Shown here one piece after another: positions 16,644-25,278 of a stretch of 64,000 bases of DNA. The stretch lies in contig NZ_GL476319.1 of the NCBI RefSeq assembly GCF_000148725.1, forward strand, positions 794,681 through 858,680. Direction: 5' to 3'. Each line of letters opens with the position of its first letter. The stretch's first letter is position 1. This DNA comes from Roseibium sp. TrichSKD4. GTDB lineage: Bacteria > Pseudomonadota > Alphaproteobacteria > Rhizobiales > Stappiaceae. The notes under the pieces were generated by a model. It saw nothing but the letters and a program-made list of their open reading frames with translations, had not been told where the DNA came from and did no database searches. Made by a program: the position numbers and the translations under genes.

Positions 16644-17339
16644 TCACGTTGTCCCGATCAGGTCCGGGGAATTACCCTGTCCGGCAACACCGTGGGAAAG
16701 GTTGACTCTCGCACCGGCTGCATATCCATGAGACGCAGCCTCGCCATATCGGAATTTCCGATTGCGCCGTTTCACATCCACAAGATTTGGAAACTGTTCG
16801 CACAACGCTTGAGCCGCCTGTGCCCGTTCTTCGTCATTGCGAATATCTTCGAAGAGTCCCAGCAGCCTGTTACCGAGACGAGCAACCATTCCCGTCTTGA
16901 AATCGGAAACCGCTTGCCGTTTGGTCGAAATCGACCGGCGACGGCGATAAAAGCTTGTTACCTTGAACACCTGAACTTCTTTTCGGATTGCCCGATCGCA
17001 GACAGTCCAAAGGTAAGTCGCAATCTCCGGGCCTGGTTCTTTACCGAGGAAACGCACGAACATTCCGTCCTCTTTGTCCAACAGGATTGAAGAGGTGTTG
17101 GTGCAGGCCGAAATAACTCTCCACAAATGGCACTCCACCGATTGGCCGCGCTTCTGTGTCTGGCTCTCACTTTCGCTCATCTCAAGATCGAGTTCAGAAA
17201 GGCCAGCCTTGCGCATAAGTTCCGCTGCTTTGGAAGCCGCTGCCATGGCTTCGGCTTCCGTGCATCCCTTGGACGTGGTTTTCTCACGCAAGGCGCGTAT
17301 GCGGTCTCTAAGTTTGGCTTTGTCCATCTCCACCTCCAT
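16644..17339 (-). CDS. DUF2786 domain protein
   Basis: 231 residues. Residues 5-45 (LRDRIRALREKTTSKGCTEA followed by EAMAAASKAAELMRKAGL) are the DUF2786 N-terminal helical domain common in phage early regions. The middle holds YLWTVCDRAIRKEVQVF and YRRRRSIS; the C-terminal 40 residues are Gly/Arg-rich. Either Met at 17339 or Met at 17327 could be the start; both overlap the neighbour. Role unknown. Confidence 0.8.
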   Translation of the reverse strand: MEVEMDKAKLRDRIRALREKTTSKGCTEAEAMAAASKAAELMRKAGLSELDLEMSESESQTQKRGQSVECHLWRVISACTNTSSILLDKEDGMFVRFLGKEPGPEIATYLWTVCDRAIRKEVQVFKVTSFYRRRRSISTKRQAVSDFKTGMVARLGNRLLGLFEDIRNDEERAQAAQALCEQFPNLVDVKRRNRKFRYGEAASHGYAAGARVNLSHGVAGQGNSPDLIGTT

Positions 17340-17559
17340 GTCTCTTCGGTTGGCGTGTGAAATCCCGAACCATCTGGCTCTGGTATTTGAGAGCCGATCT
17401 TCGAAGATCCCGGTTCATTGAGCCGAGCATTGGCGCAAGCAAGAGCATGAGCGCCGTAACCACCTCGCTGTCTGTCAGATGACGTTTCGCAAACACAGAC
17501 TGGATATCTTCAGCCGCGTCTGAGATGCGGTGTTGTGATCGGCGGGGCAAGTCAGGCAT
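17308..17559 (-). CDS. Small hypothetical early phage protein
   Basis: 83 residues with a helical core (DAAEDIQSVFAKRHLTDSEV then LMLLLAPMLGSMNRDLRRS). The 3' end overlaps the DUF2786 start region by up to 32 bp. It follows DUF3164 by 3 bp. No family recognised. Confidence 0.55.
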   Translation of the reverse strand: MPDLPRRSQHRISDAAEDIQSVFAKRHLTDSEVVTALMLLLAPMLGSMNRDLRRSALKYQSQMVRDFTRQPKRHGGGDGQSQT

Positions 17560-17562
17560 GGC

Positions 17563-18309
17563 TCACGCCTTTCCCAAATCAATGGTGACGGTGACCCATT
17601 CATCTTCAGGACCATCGCGGAACTTGAAATACATGTGGGTCTTGGTGCCGATGACACGGATTGCTTCCTGAAGGGCCTGAATGCCTTGCGTCCAGAGCGG
17701 GTCATCGATGTTGCGGCGAAACAGACGGAACAATTCGCTCTTGTTGATGTTGCCTTCCTGATCCACACGGAAAGCATCGAAGATCAGGGTCTTGAGATTT
17801 TCATCATCGATGCCCCCGGATTTGCTGCGGACAAATTCGTCAAAGAACTGTTTTGCGATTTGTAGCTGTGGTCCGAACTCCTGAACGTTGGATTTCCGGA
17901 TTTCGATCTTCTGGTTTCCATCGAAGGTCGAAAATGTCCGGTTGCCCTTCTTGCCGCCGCGCGGTGCCTTTTTCTTTTCCTCCAAAAGAGCATCGTGAAT
18001 ACCCAAATCCTCGTAGGTATGCCCTTTGAGGCGGGAGAGCTGTGCCGCCATGTCCTTTGCGAAAAACAGACCACGGCGCACGATCTCATCCTCAAGAAGA
18101 TCTTCTTCGCGGATGGATTTCACAGGGACCAAAGCACCCCGGCTGTCCTTCAAGTAACGAGCGCCATCCCACTCAACCTGACCGGCTGTTTCTGCCTTGC
18201 GAACAGCTTCAGCGCGTTGTTCCGGCGTCATGTGAAAGAGGGATGTGGGAGCCTGTGGCAAGCTGTTTTCCATGTCTGTTTCAGGCTCAATCACGTCTGT
18301 GTTGCTCAT
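17563..18309 (-). CDS. DUF3164 phage protein
   Basis: 248 residues. The blocks VEWDGARYLKDSRGALVPV, LEDEIVRRGLFFAKDMAAQL and TFSTFDGNQKIEIRKSN, followed by LFRLFRRNIDDPLW and RVIGTKTHMYFKFRD, define DUF3164, present in the early operon of most Mu-like phages. Function is not established. Overlaps the upstream gene by ATGA. Confidence 0.92.
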   Translation of the reverse strand: MSNTDVIEPETDMENSLPQAPTSLFHMTPEQRAEAVRKAETAGQVEWDGARYLKDSRGALVPVKSIREEDLLEDEIVRRGLFFAKDMAAQLSRLKGHTYEDLGIHDALLEEKKKAPRGGKKGNRTFSTFDGNQKIEIRKSNVQEFGPQLQIAKQFFDEFVRSKSGGIDDENLKTLIFDAFRVDQEGNINKSELFRLFRRNIDDPLWTQGIQALQEAIRVIGTKTHMYFKFRDGPEDEWVTVTIDLGKA

Positions 18310-18704
18310 GCTCTGTCTCCTGAATTGTCCGTGGTGGTTTGTTTGGCGGCCCTGATCGCAGCCGTATCGCCATAGTCTTTTCCAGTTACATCCCTCAAAA
18401 TTCGCCGGGTCAGCTGAAGGTCTTTCAGCCTTGCGCTTTCGCTCATGGCTTCTTCGCGCTGCTGCTCTGCCGGATCGATCGGCATTTGCACCGGCTTTCC
18501 AAACCTTCTCAGCGGGGGACGTTTTTCCGCCTTGGGAGCCTCTTTGGGCTCGTTGATCAAGGCATGGGCCTTTTCAATCCCCTGAGCGACTTCAAGAGGC
18601 TGGCGACCCATTTCAAGTGCGATCTCCTGAGCGGTCTCGCCCATACGATCGAAACCGAGCAACATTGCCAGTTCTCGTCTTGTCCAATAACCGGTCGAAG
18701 TCAT
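18306..18704 (-). CDS. Hypothetical early phage protein with N-terminal HTH-like segment
   Basis: 132 residues. Residues 5-45 (YWTRRELAMLLGFDRMGETA then EIALEMGRQPLEVAQ) suggest a DNA-binding helix-turn-helix; the rest is charged and proline-containing. Overlaps both neighbours by ATGA, so it is translationally coupled. Family not recognised. Confidence 0.6.
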   Translation of the reverse strand: MTSTGYWTRRELAMLLGFDRMGETAQEIALEMGRQPLEVAQGIEKAHALINEPKEAPKAEKRPPLRRFGKPVQMPIDPAEQQREEAMSESARLKDLQLTRRILRDVTGKDYGDTAAIRAAKQTTTDNSGDRA

Positions 18705-18988
18705 GCTGCACCTCCATTGTCAGGTGATGATGGTGTTGGTTTGGGCCGATCCTTTCCGGGAAACTGGATCACGACCGCGCCTTCAGTTTCCCGCTCCCAT
18801 TGGGTTTCCAATTCACGAAGGCGTTCGGGAACCACTGAACGCTCCAGCTCCAGGCAATCTTCGCAATACTGTTGGAGCAGCTGGGAAAGCCGCATCAAGA
18901 AGCGATAAGCATCGCCGTCTTGAGTGGTGCGCCCGGCAACCATGTGGACATGGGCGCCAAGGTTGGCGAGGTTTTGACTAAGAGGCAT
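18701..18988 (-). CDS. Small hypothetical early phage protein
   Basis: ATG at 18988 (MPLSQNLANLGAHVHMVAG) gives 95 residues; the longer open frame runs back through the previous gene. Helical (DGDAYRFLMRLSQLLQQYCE) with a polar C-terminal tail ending PTPSSPDNGG. Overlaps the Cys-rich regulator gene by 11 bp. No known domain. Confidence 0.6.
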   Translation of the reverse strand: MPLSQNLANLGAHVHMVAGRTTQDGDAYRFLMRLSQLLQQYCEDCLELERSVVPERLRELETQWERETEGAVVIQFPGKDRPKPTPSSPDNGGAA

Positions 18989-19364
18989 TGCCACCTCCCT
19001 TGATCCGGGAGTGGGGGCAATTGGCCCGGCAGGCACGGTACATGCGCGCAGATAGTGAACTCGTTGCCCGGAACGGTCGGCCCTGCCAGTCAAGGCAGGC
19101 TTCGCGGCCAATTATTCCCTGTACGGGACATTGGACCGTCGCGCCCATCAACTTGGCCCGAACTCTGTCCTCGATATTGGTGCGGTTCGTGCCGTATTTG
19201 TTATGGATGATCTGGGAGAGCGCCGGATTAGTGTAGCCCAAAAGATTGGCAACATATGTGGTTCCATTCGCCTGGATGGCGTCAGCCAGAACCACGACCC
19301 ATGCTGGCGGGGAGCCGTCATAGGCATCAAATGCCTTTTCCGGCATTGTGCGGGTGTCTTTCAT
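18978..19364 (-). CDS. Mu-like phage HTH regulator with C-terminal Cys motif
   Basis: 128 residues. The N-terminal part (PPAWVVVLADAIQANGTTYV then LGYTNPALSQIIHNKYG) is a Cro-like helix-turn-helix, and the C-terminal part has ATVQCPVQGIIGREACLDWQ and YRACRANCPHSRI, four cysteines that could bind metal. I know this layout from early operons of Mu-like phages. Its target is unknown. Overlaps the gene upstream by 4 bp. Confidence 0.75.
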   Translation of the reverse strand: MKDTRTMPEKAFDAYDGSPPAWVVVLADAIQANGTTYVANLLGYTNPALSQIIHNKYGTNRTNIEDRVRAKLMGATVQCPVQGIIGREACLDWQGRPFRATSSLSARMYRACRANCPHSRIKGGGNAS

Positions 19365-19963
19365 GACTGGAGCTCCCGCGCTGATAACAGCCCCATAACC
19401 TGCTGTTTATTGGGGTCATAAATACCCTCTGAACGAATGACACGCGGGGCACGCGGGCCGGTATTCATGGAAGGTTTGAGGAAGTAGCGGGTCGGTTTTA
19501 CTTTGCGCGGATCAGCCTGCACCGACAAATAGCCCGACAGTTTGAGCCGCGTGACGTAACTGGCGATCGACTGTTCCGTTGGCGGTGCATCCGAGTGCTG
19601 GGTGAAGATGAAAATATCCTGGACGGTGAACCATTGGCGCTGCATGCGTATGGCGGCCCAGATGTGATCCTGTTTGACCGGGGCAATCGTGCCGTCACGG
19701 CGAACGCGAGGAACAAAGGGTTCGTTCCGCGCGATCATGAACCGCTTCGGACTGTCAGCTGACACTTCTGCCAAATGGCCGGACTTCAACAGCCGGGATA
19801 CCAGATCCCTAATGTTGCGGACCTGATCCTGATCAGATTTTGCAAGGATATCATCAACCGAAAAACTCTGTCCCTGGCGGTTGAATTCCTGCATGACCTT
19901 CCAAAAATGCTCAAAACCACGGCGGGTGTGGATGGCTTTCGCCTCAAGCTGAACGATCTTCAT
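19361..19963 (-). CDS. Hypothetical protein with paired winged-helix-like segments
   Basis: 200 residues with two similar halves: QSFSVDDILAKS...NIRDLVSRLLKSGHLAEV and QWFTVQDIFIFT...IASYVTRLKLSGYLSV, each ending in a hydrophobic wing. This looks like a tandem winged-helix DNA-binding protein. Located directly after the MuB-type gene (4-bp overlap), where transposition-accessory genes would be. No name in databases known to me. Confidence 0.65.
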   Translation of the reverse strand: MKIVQLEAKAIHTRRGFEHFWKVMQEFNRQGQSFSVDDILAKSDQDQVRNIRDLVSRLLKSGHLAEVSADSPKRFMIARNEPFVPRVRRDGTIAPVKQDHIWAAIRMQRQWFTVQDIFIFTQHSDAPPTEQSIASYVTRLKLSGYLSVQADPRKVKPTRYFLKPSMNTGPRAPRVIRSEGIYDPNKQQVMGLLSARELQS

Positions 19964-20709
19964 TTGCCAAGCGCCCTTCTTTGCGGAAGGGAACCGGTCA
20001 TGATCGGACCTTCGTAGTTTGCCTTGGTCAGTTCCGTTTCGCCGTGGGTGTTGGCATATTCGCGCAGGGACAACATGGTCGTTGCGATCCGCCGTGCCCG
20101 ACCATTCGTTTCCTTCATGATGTGCCCGGCAAGATCTTCACTGATATTCAGATCAGGGCAGAAATACCGGGCCAGCAACATCGTGTCCTCGATGTCGCAG
20201 GGAACCGCGCCAACACGCGCGCCGACCAGGTTGTCGACCTTCTCTTCCGGGTTGATCTTGTAGGGAAGGTTTTCCTCTCCGATCATGATGATCGTGCAGT
20301 CGGACTTCTTTTGAAGCGTGCGCGTCAGATCAAGAAGGTTCTTTTTGTAAAGATAGTCGGCCTCATCGATGAGGATCGGCAGGTGCCAATATTCGGTAAG
20401 CCGCTCGATCACCAGATCCTTCAGCTGAAAGATCGTGCCTTTCGCGTTCTGGTCTCCAAGCTCGAACAGGATGGCCTTCAGGAACTCCTTTCGGGTCCAG
20501 GTATCATCCAGTTCCAACACCGGTGCATCCGGGTATTTGGTTTTCACATAGCCGCAGGCTTCTGTTTTCCCGAAACCGGACGGGCCATAGAAAATGCCGA
20601 TACCGGGTTGTTTTTCATGACGATGGACAAGGGTGTTTACAAGATTGAGGAGCAAACCCAGATTTTTCAGGGGTGCCCGGTCATTGACTTTCTCGTGAGT
20701 GCCTGTCAC
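19960..20709 (-). CDS. MuB-type AAA+ ATPase, transposition target selector
   Basis: 249 residues. Walker A GPSGFGKT (42-49), Walker B ILIDEAD (112-118) and a sensor-1-like CTIIMIGEENLP follow the MuB/TniB/IstB pattern. MuB binds target DNA and delivers it to the transposase, giving target immunity near the phage's own ends. It lies 68 bp downstream of the transposase gene. Size is shorter than Mu B (312 aa) because the N-terminal HTH of Mu B is reduced here. Confidence 0.9.
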   Translation of the reverse strand: MTGTHEKVNDRAPLKNLGLLLNLVNTLVHRHEKQPGIGIFYGPSGFGKTEACGYVKTKYPDAPVLELDDTWTRKEFLKAILFELGDQNAKGTIFQLKDLVIERLTEYWHLPILIDEADYLYKKNLLDLTRTLQKKSDCTIIMIGEENLPYKINPEEKVDNLVGARVGAVPCDIEDTMLLARYFCPDLNISEDLAGHIMKETNGRARRIATTMLSLREYANTHGETELTKANYEGPIMTGSLPQRRALGK

Positions 20710-20777
20710 GTTCTATTCCTCGATTGCATGACTTTCGTCGTTGGTGGCGGTCGCGGGTGAGTGAACTAGTCCTTCGT

Positions 20778-23048
20778 TCACCCGCTCTTCTTTTCGGCAC
20801 GCAAGAAACTTTCCCCGAAATCTTCTTCCATCGCCCGGTACGCGGAATACTCTCCACCCCGGCGATACATTTGCAGGAGACGCAAAGCCTCCTCTGCAAC
20901 TTCTTCTCCAGCTTCAATTCGGGCCTCCAGATCACGGGCGCGGCGATACCGGTCCATTCCTGTGTCTGGCCCTGCTTCCCGGTCTTTCCCGGCTGGTCGA
21001 AGCTGGTGAATCTCTGCCATGGCCGGAACTGGTTCGGCGCTGGCCTTGGTATTGGCTTGTGCGGCGTTGCCTGAAACAGCGCCGGATTGATCGGCAAACT
21101 CGGCGCGGATCTCGGCCATCATGTCTTTGAGATCAGCTGAAGGCTCGCCTGGCTTGATCGGGGCCGACACCTGCGCTGCCGCATCAAGCGCAGGTGTCGT
21201 CCACCGCTCTTCCCGTTGAGGGAAGGCAAGAACCTTGTCCGCTCTGTCCTGTTCAAGGATGGCATTGACCGCATCGCGCGGCTTGATCCGTTTGGCTTCG
21301 GCCTTGATCGGCGCGCTTTGTTCGTCCAGATAGGCTTTTTGCATGGCCCGTGTTCTGGCGATCGTCTCGGCCCGGTCATAGCCTGCCAGTTCCGCGCAAA
21401 CTGCCTGACCAAGATAGGTCTCGCCGGTTTTATCAAAGACCCAGAGCCGCCCGATATCATGCGGGTCCATGCGGCAGAACACGGTCTCTTCCGGCATCAC
21501 CACGAAATCATCTGGAAGATAATGTTCGTTATTTGCCCGTATGCCTTTTTTGGTGACAATGCGGATGCCGTCGCCTTTCGGGATGGGGGCGAGCAGAACA
21601 TCAAGAGCACGCTCGTTCACTGTCCGTATCGGGGCTGTGGACTGTGCGGCCTTTCCAGCGGGTGACTGCCGCTTCAAGCCCTCGTGGGGTTTATGGGCAT
21701 AAACGTCCTCGGCCCACCTCGTCGTCATTTCCTGAAGCTCGACAGGGGATACTTCCACGGAAAACGCATTGTAATCAGAGACCCCAAGCCGCTGTGCAAA
21801 GGCGCGCCGCCCTTCGATAACAGACCGCTCAGCAACATTGTGTCCGACAAAGCCTGGAAGCAGCTCAATGAAGGAATGCTGGAACGTCCCGATAACCCGC
21901 TCAACATGGGGCTTTTGTTCCGGCGAGTAGGCGTCACAAGTGTGCTGCTCGATCTCAAGGGCTTGCAGAAGGCGCTTCGTTTGTCTGGCAACAAAATCGC
22001 TGCCGTTATCGGTTTTCACGGTTTCCGGCACACCCCATTTGAGGATCGCTTCCCGCAAAAGCAGGCCAACCGCTTCGGCGCGTGGCGTACAGGAGATCGT
22101 GAAGATGGTCCGGCGCGACCAGACATCAATGCAGGCATAAACGGTCCACCGGCCCTCGGTGGTCAGCATGTCCACCGGGGAGGCGTCGATTTCCCAGAGC
22201 TGGTTGAGGCGAACAATCCCGTCCGATGCTCCGCCCGCCATGACAAACCGATGGGTATCTTTCCAGCCATCTGGATCCGTGTGACGCTTGATGGTAGCTG
22301 CGTATTCTCCCTTCCATTGCTTGATGGAATTCTGGAAGGTTCTGAGCGACGGCATGTCGTAGCTGGAGCATTCACCCGTTTCCGGGTCGACAACATCAAT
22401 GGAGTTGCTGAACCTTTTGACAGCCATGTCGCGCAGAGCCGATGCCGACAGGTGTGGTGCTTTGAATATGGCTGCCAGAATGTAGATTTTCAGCTGACCG
22501 TTTTCGGCAAGTTCCAAAACACCCTTGCCTTTGCGGCAGGCCGAGCGATCAAATCCAAGGGCTGCCGGTTCATCCCTTTGGGCAGCCTTGCGCCAACGGG
22601 CCAGTGTGCGCGTTGAAATCCTCTTGACCTGCTCCTTGATCCAGTCTGGTAGGGGAATGTCACCGGCATCAAACAGGCGAACAAAAAGGTCATCGGCGCT
22701 CAAGATGGTAAGACCAGTATCCTTCCGGAACCGGTCGGCAATCCTGAGAACACCCATCCGGGCGACATGGGCTGTCCGCTCCGCGTCCGAGCCACCCAAT
22801 CCGTCTCCCAGTTCCAGATCCCTATGATCGATCGTCAGAAAACTGCGGACATAGGCGCGCCGTTGTGCGAGTGGCAAAAGATCAATGTGATATTCGTAGC
22901 CACCGCCTACGCGGCCTTCACGTTTCCGGCATAGCGGGGAGTTCTGCCAACCTTCGCGATTAATCATTTGCTGTAGGCTGGAGCGAGCATTCGGAAGCCC
23001 TTCCAACTTAAGTTCCGCAAGCTCATTGATTGTCAGATAGGTTTTCAT
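20778..23048 (-). CDS. MuA-type DDE transposase
   Basis: 756 residues, larger than Mu A (663). The N-terminus (TINELAELKLEGLPNARSSL) is the Mu-type DNA-binding domain. The rve-type catalytic core holds WEID (Asp288), KTDNGSD (Asp347) and HVER (Glu383), a D-59-D-35-E triad. A beta-barrel follows (about 480-560, with YLPDDFVVMPEETVFCRM), then a charged C-terminal tail expected to bind MuB and ClpX. It integrates and replicates the phage by transposition. Start overlaps the upstream gene by 4 bp. Confidence 0.95.
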   Translation of the reverse strand: MKTYLTINELAELKLEGLPNARSSLQQMINREGWQNSPLCRKREGRVGGGYEYHIDLLPLAQRRAYVRSFLTIDHRDLELGDGLGGSDAERTAHVARMGVLRIADRFRKDTGLTILSADDLFVRLFDAGDIPLPDWIKEQVKRISTRTLARWRKAAQRDEPAALGFDRSACRKGKGVLELAENGQLKIYILAAIFKAPHLSASALRDMAVKRFSNSIDVVDPETGECSSYDMPSLRTFQNSIKQWKGEYAATIKRHTDPDGWKDTHRFVMAGGASDGIVRLNQLWEIDASPVDMLTTEGRWTVYACIDVWSRRTIFTISCTPRAEAVGLLLREAILKWGVPETVKTDNGSDFVARQTKRLLQALEIEQHTCDAYSPEQKPHVERVIGTFQHSFIELLPGFVGHNVAERSVIEGRRAFAQRLGVSDYNAFSVEVSPVELQEMTTRWAEDVYAHKPHEGLKRQSPAGKAAQSTAPIRTVNERALDVLLAPIPKGDGIRIVTKKGIRANNEHYLPDDFVVMPEETVFCRMDPHDIGRLWVFDKTGETYLGQAVCAELAGYDRAETIARTRAMQKAYLDEQSAPIKAEAKRIKPRDAVNAILEQDRADKVLAFPQREERWTTPALDAAAQVSAPIKPGEPSADLKDMMAEIRAEFADQSGAVSGNAAQANTKASAEPVPAMAEIHQLRPAGKDREAGPDTGMDRYRRARDLEARIEAGEEVAEEALRLLQMYRRGGEYSAYRAMEEDFGESFLRAEKKSG

Positions 23049-23515
23049 CGGGTTCCCCCGATCTTCGCCCGCAGGAGTTTCTTGCGGGTTTCGAGTTCCA
23101 CCTCATGATCTTCCAGAAGCGCCAGCTCGATTACACTTTCAAACCGGGCCGGGATCACCTTCATGTCGAAGTCTTCAGCCAGAAAGCCCAAAAGCCGGAG
23201 TTGTCCTGTGGCATGGATCAACGCGTGGAACCGTTCCACCGTAATGTTGTTGCCGGTCTTGCCTTCCGCCGCATAGGCATCAAGCATGGCAAGGGTCACC
23301 TTTTGATCCAGGCGCTCACTCATCAGGTGTGCGATCTCTGCCCGGCCCTTGCCGCAATCTTTCAATGCAAGCCCGAGTGCCCGGCTAATTCTTGATCCGA
23401 CCCGATTGCCTGGAATGGCTCCGGTCTCATAACCGACCGAGACACGCGGCGGTGTCCAGTCGGAGAACATGTCGATCGTATAAAGATCACGGAGGGTTTT
23501 ACGTCTACCGGCCAT
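23045..23515 (-). CDS. Hypothetical early phage protein upstream of transposase
   Basis: Probable start ATG at 23515 (MAGRRKTLRDLYTIDMFSDW), 156 residues; it overlaps the ParB-like stop by 11 bp. The segment ISRALGLALKDCGKGRAEIA then HLMSERLDQKVTLAMLDAYA resembles a helix-turn-helix. Genes like this sit just before MuA in alphaproteobacterial Mu-like phages and may regulate transposition. Function unknown. Confidence 0.7.
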   Translation of the reverse strand: MAGRRKTLRDLYTIDMFSDWTPPRVSVGYETGAIPGNRVGSRISRALGLALKDCGKGRAEIAHLMSERLDQKVTLAMLDAYAAEGKTGNNITVERFHALIHATGQLRLLGFLAEDFDMKVIPARFESVIELALLEDHEVELETRKKLLRAKIGGTR

Positions 23516-24344
23516 TGAACCAGCCCTCCTCGTCAGCAAGGGCCATGATTTCGGCCTTGTTGGAGCGATAGATCTCGCGGCGGTTGGTCAGCGGCAGGCG
23601 TGGAAGCTTGTCCAGAATGCTCTTGTAGATTTTCTCGGTTGGCCGTTCCGCCTTGCCGGTTCGGACCAGAGCAATGGCATCGCCAACCGTTCCAGCTTCC
23701 GGCTCTTCCGCAAATAGAATGTTTAAAATCTTGTCCTGTTCGTCAGGCTTACACTCACCCAGGAGCTTCAAGTCAGATTGTTTCTCTGCGAATTTGGTGT
23801 TCTTCAGGCGTTCGCGAGTGGCAGGAGAAAGGGCATTGTAGATCGTGATTGCAAGACGAATGGAACGATCACTCAAGCCCGTCTTTTCTGAAGCATTTTG
23901 GCAAAAGGAAAAAATTGCCACTTGCCTCTTTTGGCCGCCAATGTGCTGGTTACCGCGCTTGCCACCGTGTTTGGTGTCCGGGTGAAGCGTCTCATAAATC
24001 CGCTTTAAATCGAAAAGAGCTTCGCAGCGTTCCAGCGCATTAAAATCCAGCCTTGCAAGATTTTCCAAAATCTCGCGGCGGCGCAGCTCATGAGGGTTTT
24101 CGCCTAATTCAGGCGACAATACCCGCGCGTCTATTTCTTTCCATTTGCACAGTTTCGCAGCTGCCAGGCGGTGAGCGCCGGTCACAAGTTCAAATCGCTT
24201 GTCCCGCTGCACCACATCAATTGGTGTCAGTTGGCCGTGTTCTTTGAAAGAGACGCTAATGAACTCAGCCCAATCAGGGTCTACGTCACGAGACCGTCCG
24301 TCGAGCACATCAATCAATCTGAGTTCGATCTTTTTGTCAGTCAT
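23505..24344 (-). CDS. ParB/Srx-fold phage protein
   Basis: ATG at 24344 with GAGG 8 nt upstream gives 279 residues. The N-terminal ParB-like nuclease fold is clear: VSFKEHGQLTPIDVVQRD, then FELVTGAHRLAAAKLCKW (the GxHR motif). A helical middle (RREILENLARLDFNALERCE) and HTH-like segment (KTGLSDRSIRLAITIYNAL) follow. In Mu-like phages such proteins precede the transposase; whether it acts in partition, regulation or as a nuclease is not known. Confidence 0.85.
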   Translation of the reverse strand: MTDKKIELRLIDVLDGRSRDVDPDWAEFISVSFKEHGQLTPIDVVQRDKRFELVTGAHRLAAAKLCKWKEIDARVLSPELGENPHELRRREILENLARLDFNALERCEALFDLKRIYETLHPDTKHGGKRGNQHIGGQKRQVAIFSFCQNASEKTGLSDRSIRLAITIYNALSPATRERLKNTKFAEKQSDLKLLGECKPDEQDKILNILFAEEPEAGTVGDAIALVRTGKAERPTEKIYKSILDKLPRLPLTNRREIYRSNKAEIMALADEEGWFNGR

Positions 24345-24381
24345 GTAAATGACCTCATTTGTTTCTGATGGGAGAAAAAGA

Positions 24382-24418
24382 CCGGGCGGCAGGTAGCTAG
24401 CCTTGTAGGGCCGCCCGG
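24382..24418. other. Hairpin upstream of the ParB-like gene
   Basis: Perfect 9-bp inverted repeat CCGGGCGGC / GCCGCCCGG around a 19-nt loop, in the 174-bp gap between the 97-residue ORF and the ParB-like gene. No T-run follows on the minus strand, so a regulatory structure is as likely as a terminator. Confidence 0.5.
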
Positions 24419-24518
24419 CAAGTTGCTCAGGGAAACGCCAACCGCACTTCAAAAGGGGGAGAGGTTGACAAAAGACGGGTAGCCCCGCGACCGCACCACT
24501 AACGCAGGTGCCGCTATC

Positions 24519-24812
24519 TTAAAGAGGCTCAGTAAGGGGAAATGCCAGCCAGCAAGCACCGCCAATCCCAAGTGTGTTCAGATGAACGGCAATTGCCATG
24601 GCTGAGTGTTCATCTTGAAAAACAAAAGCGTCACCAGGCAGGTATCCAGTCTTTGCAAGGACCCGAAGTCCTTCGGCGGTTTCCGTATCGCTGGTTTCAC
24701 CCGTAAAGAAATACCGTCGCCCTGACTTTGATATCTTGGTCAGGATGAATGCATCATTCGGACATTCAGTCGGTGTCAGATGCTCGCTCTTTTTTTGATC
24801 AAGCTGTGTCAT
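24519..24812 (-). CDS. Small hypothetical early phage protein
   Basis: 97 residues (ECPNDAFILTKISKSGRRYF, then TETAEGLRVLAKTGYLPGD). Stop and start share position 24812 with the Ner-like gene, so both are on the first early transcript. A compact alpha/beta fold is suggested; no family recognised. Confidence 0.6.
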   Translation of the reverse strand: MTQLDQKKSEHLTPTECPNDAFILTKISKSGRRYFFTGETSDTETAEGLRVLAKTGYLPGDAFVFQDEHSAMAIAVHLNTLGIGGACWLAFPLTEPL

Positions 24813-25123
24813 CAGGCAGCCTTCCTGTCTGGGGGCTGCGTAGATTTCTGACTAGCGCGCCTGGTCATTTGTTTGGTAGAAACACGAAGAGAGGTTCGAA
24901 CCGGATAGCGATCCGGCCAAAGCTCTTGGGCAGGGGTTTCGAGGAACTCTGAAATGACCGTCTCGGCAGCACGCACAGTGCGTGTCCAGACATGGGCAAA
25001 GGCGCGACGGGATATTCCGGCCCGTTCCGCAAGCTCCTTGGTGGTCATCCCTTGCCGAAGAATTTCGGCATAGATCGAGTGTCGATCCCAGCCATTAACT
25101 GGCGGGAACTCGGGCTTGGACAT
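24812..25123 (-). CDS. Ner-like winged-helix regulator
   Basis: ATG at 25123 (MSKPEFPPVNGWDRHSIYAE) gives 103 residues. The core WDRHSIYAEILRQGMTTKEL, AERAGISRRAFAHVW and ETPAQELWPDRYP is the Ner/Nlp family, which in Mu represses early transcription after the lytic switch. It diverges from the repressor gene across a 155-bp operator region. Overlong relative to Mu Ner (75 aa) by a basic C-terminal tail. Confidence 0.88.
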   Translation of the reverse strand: MSKPEFPPVNGWDRHSIYAEILRQGMTTKELAERAGISRRAFAHVWTRTVRAAETVISEFLETPAQELWPDRYPVRTSLRVSTKQMTRRASQKSTQPPDRKAA

Positions 25124-25142
25124 GAGAAGCCTCTTGGTTGGG

Positions 25143-25170
25143 AAAACGGCTTGCGGCAACAAGCCGTTTT
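25143..25170. promoter_or_regulatory. Hairpin in the early promoter region
   Basis: Perfect 10-bp inverted repeat AAAACGGCTT / AAGCCGTTTT with an 8-nt loop, 20 bp upstream of the Ner-like start. With its T-run it could act as a terminator or attenuator, or as an operator for Ner or the repressor. Confidence 0.55.
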
Positions 25171-25192
25171 TCTTGAACGTTATGTGTGGCAA

Positions 25193-25215
25193 ATCGGCCC
25201 GACTATCGGCCCGAC
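25193..25215. promoter_or_regulatory. Tandem operator candidate in the ner-repressor intergenic region
   Basis: ATCGGCCCGAC occurs twice, 12 bp apart (25193-25203 and 25205-25215). Each copy contains the symmetric half-site TCGG-C-CCGA. The location between divergent repressor and Ner genes is that of lysogeny operators. Confidence 0.6.
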
Positions 25216-25278
25216 AAGAGAAGGATTAAGGGAAGATTCTCTTTTTGTAAAGGAGTATTTTCTTTTAATGAGAATTCT

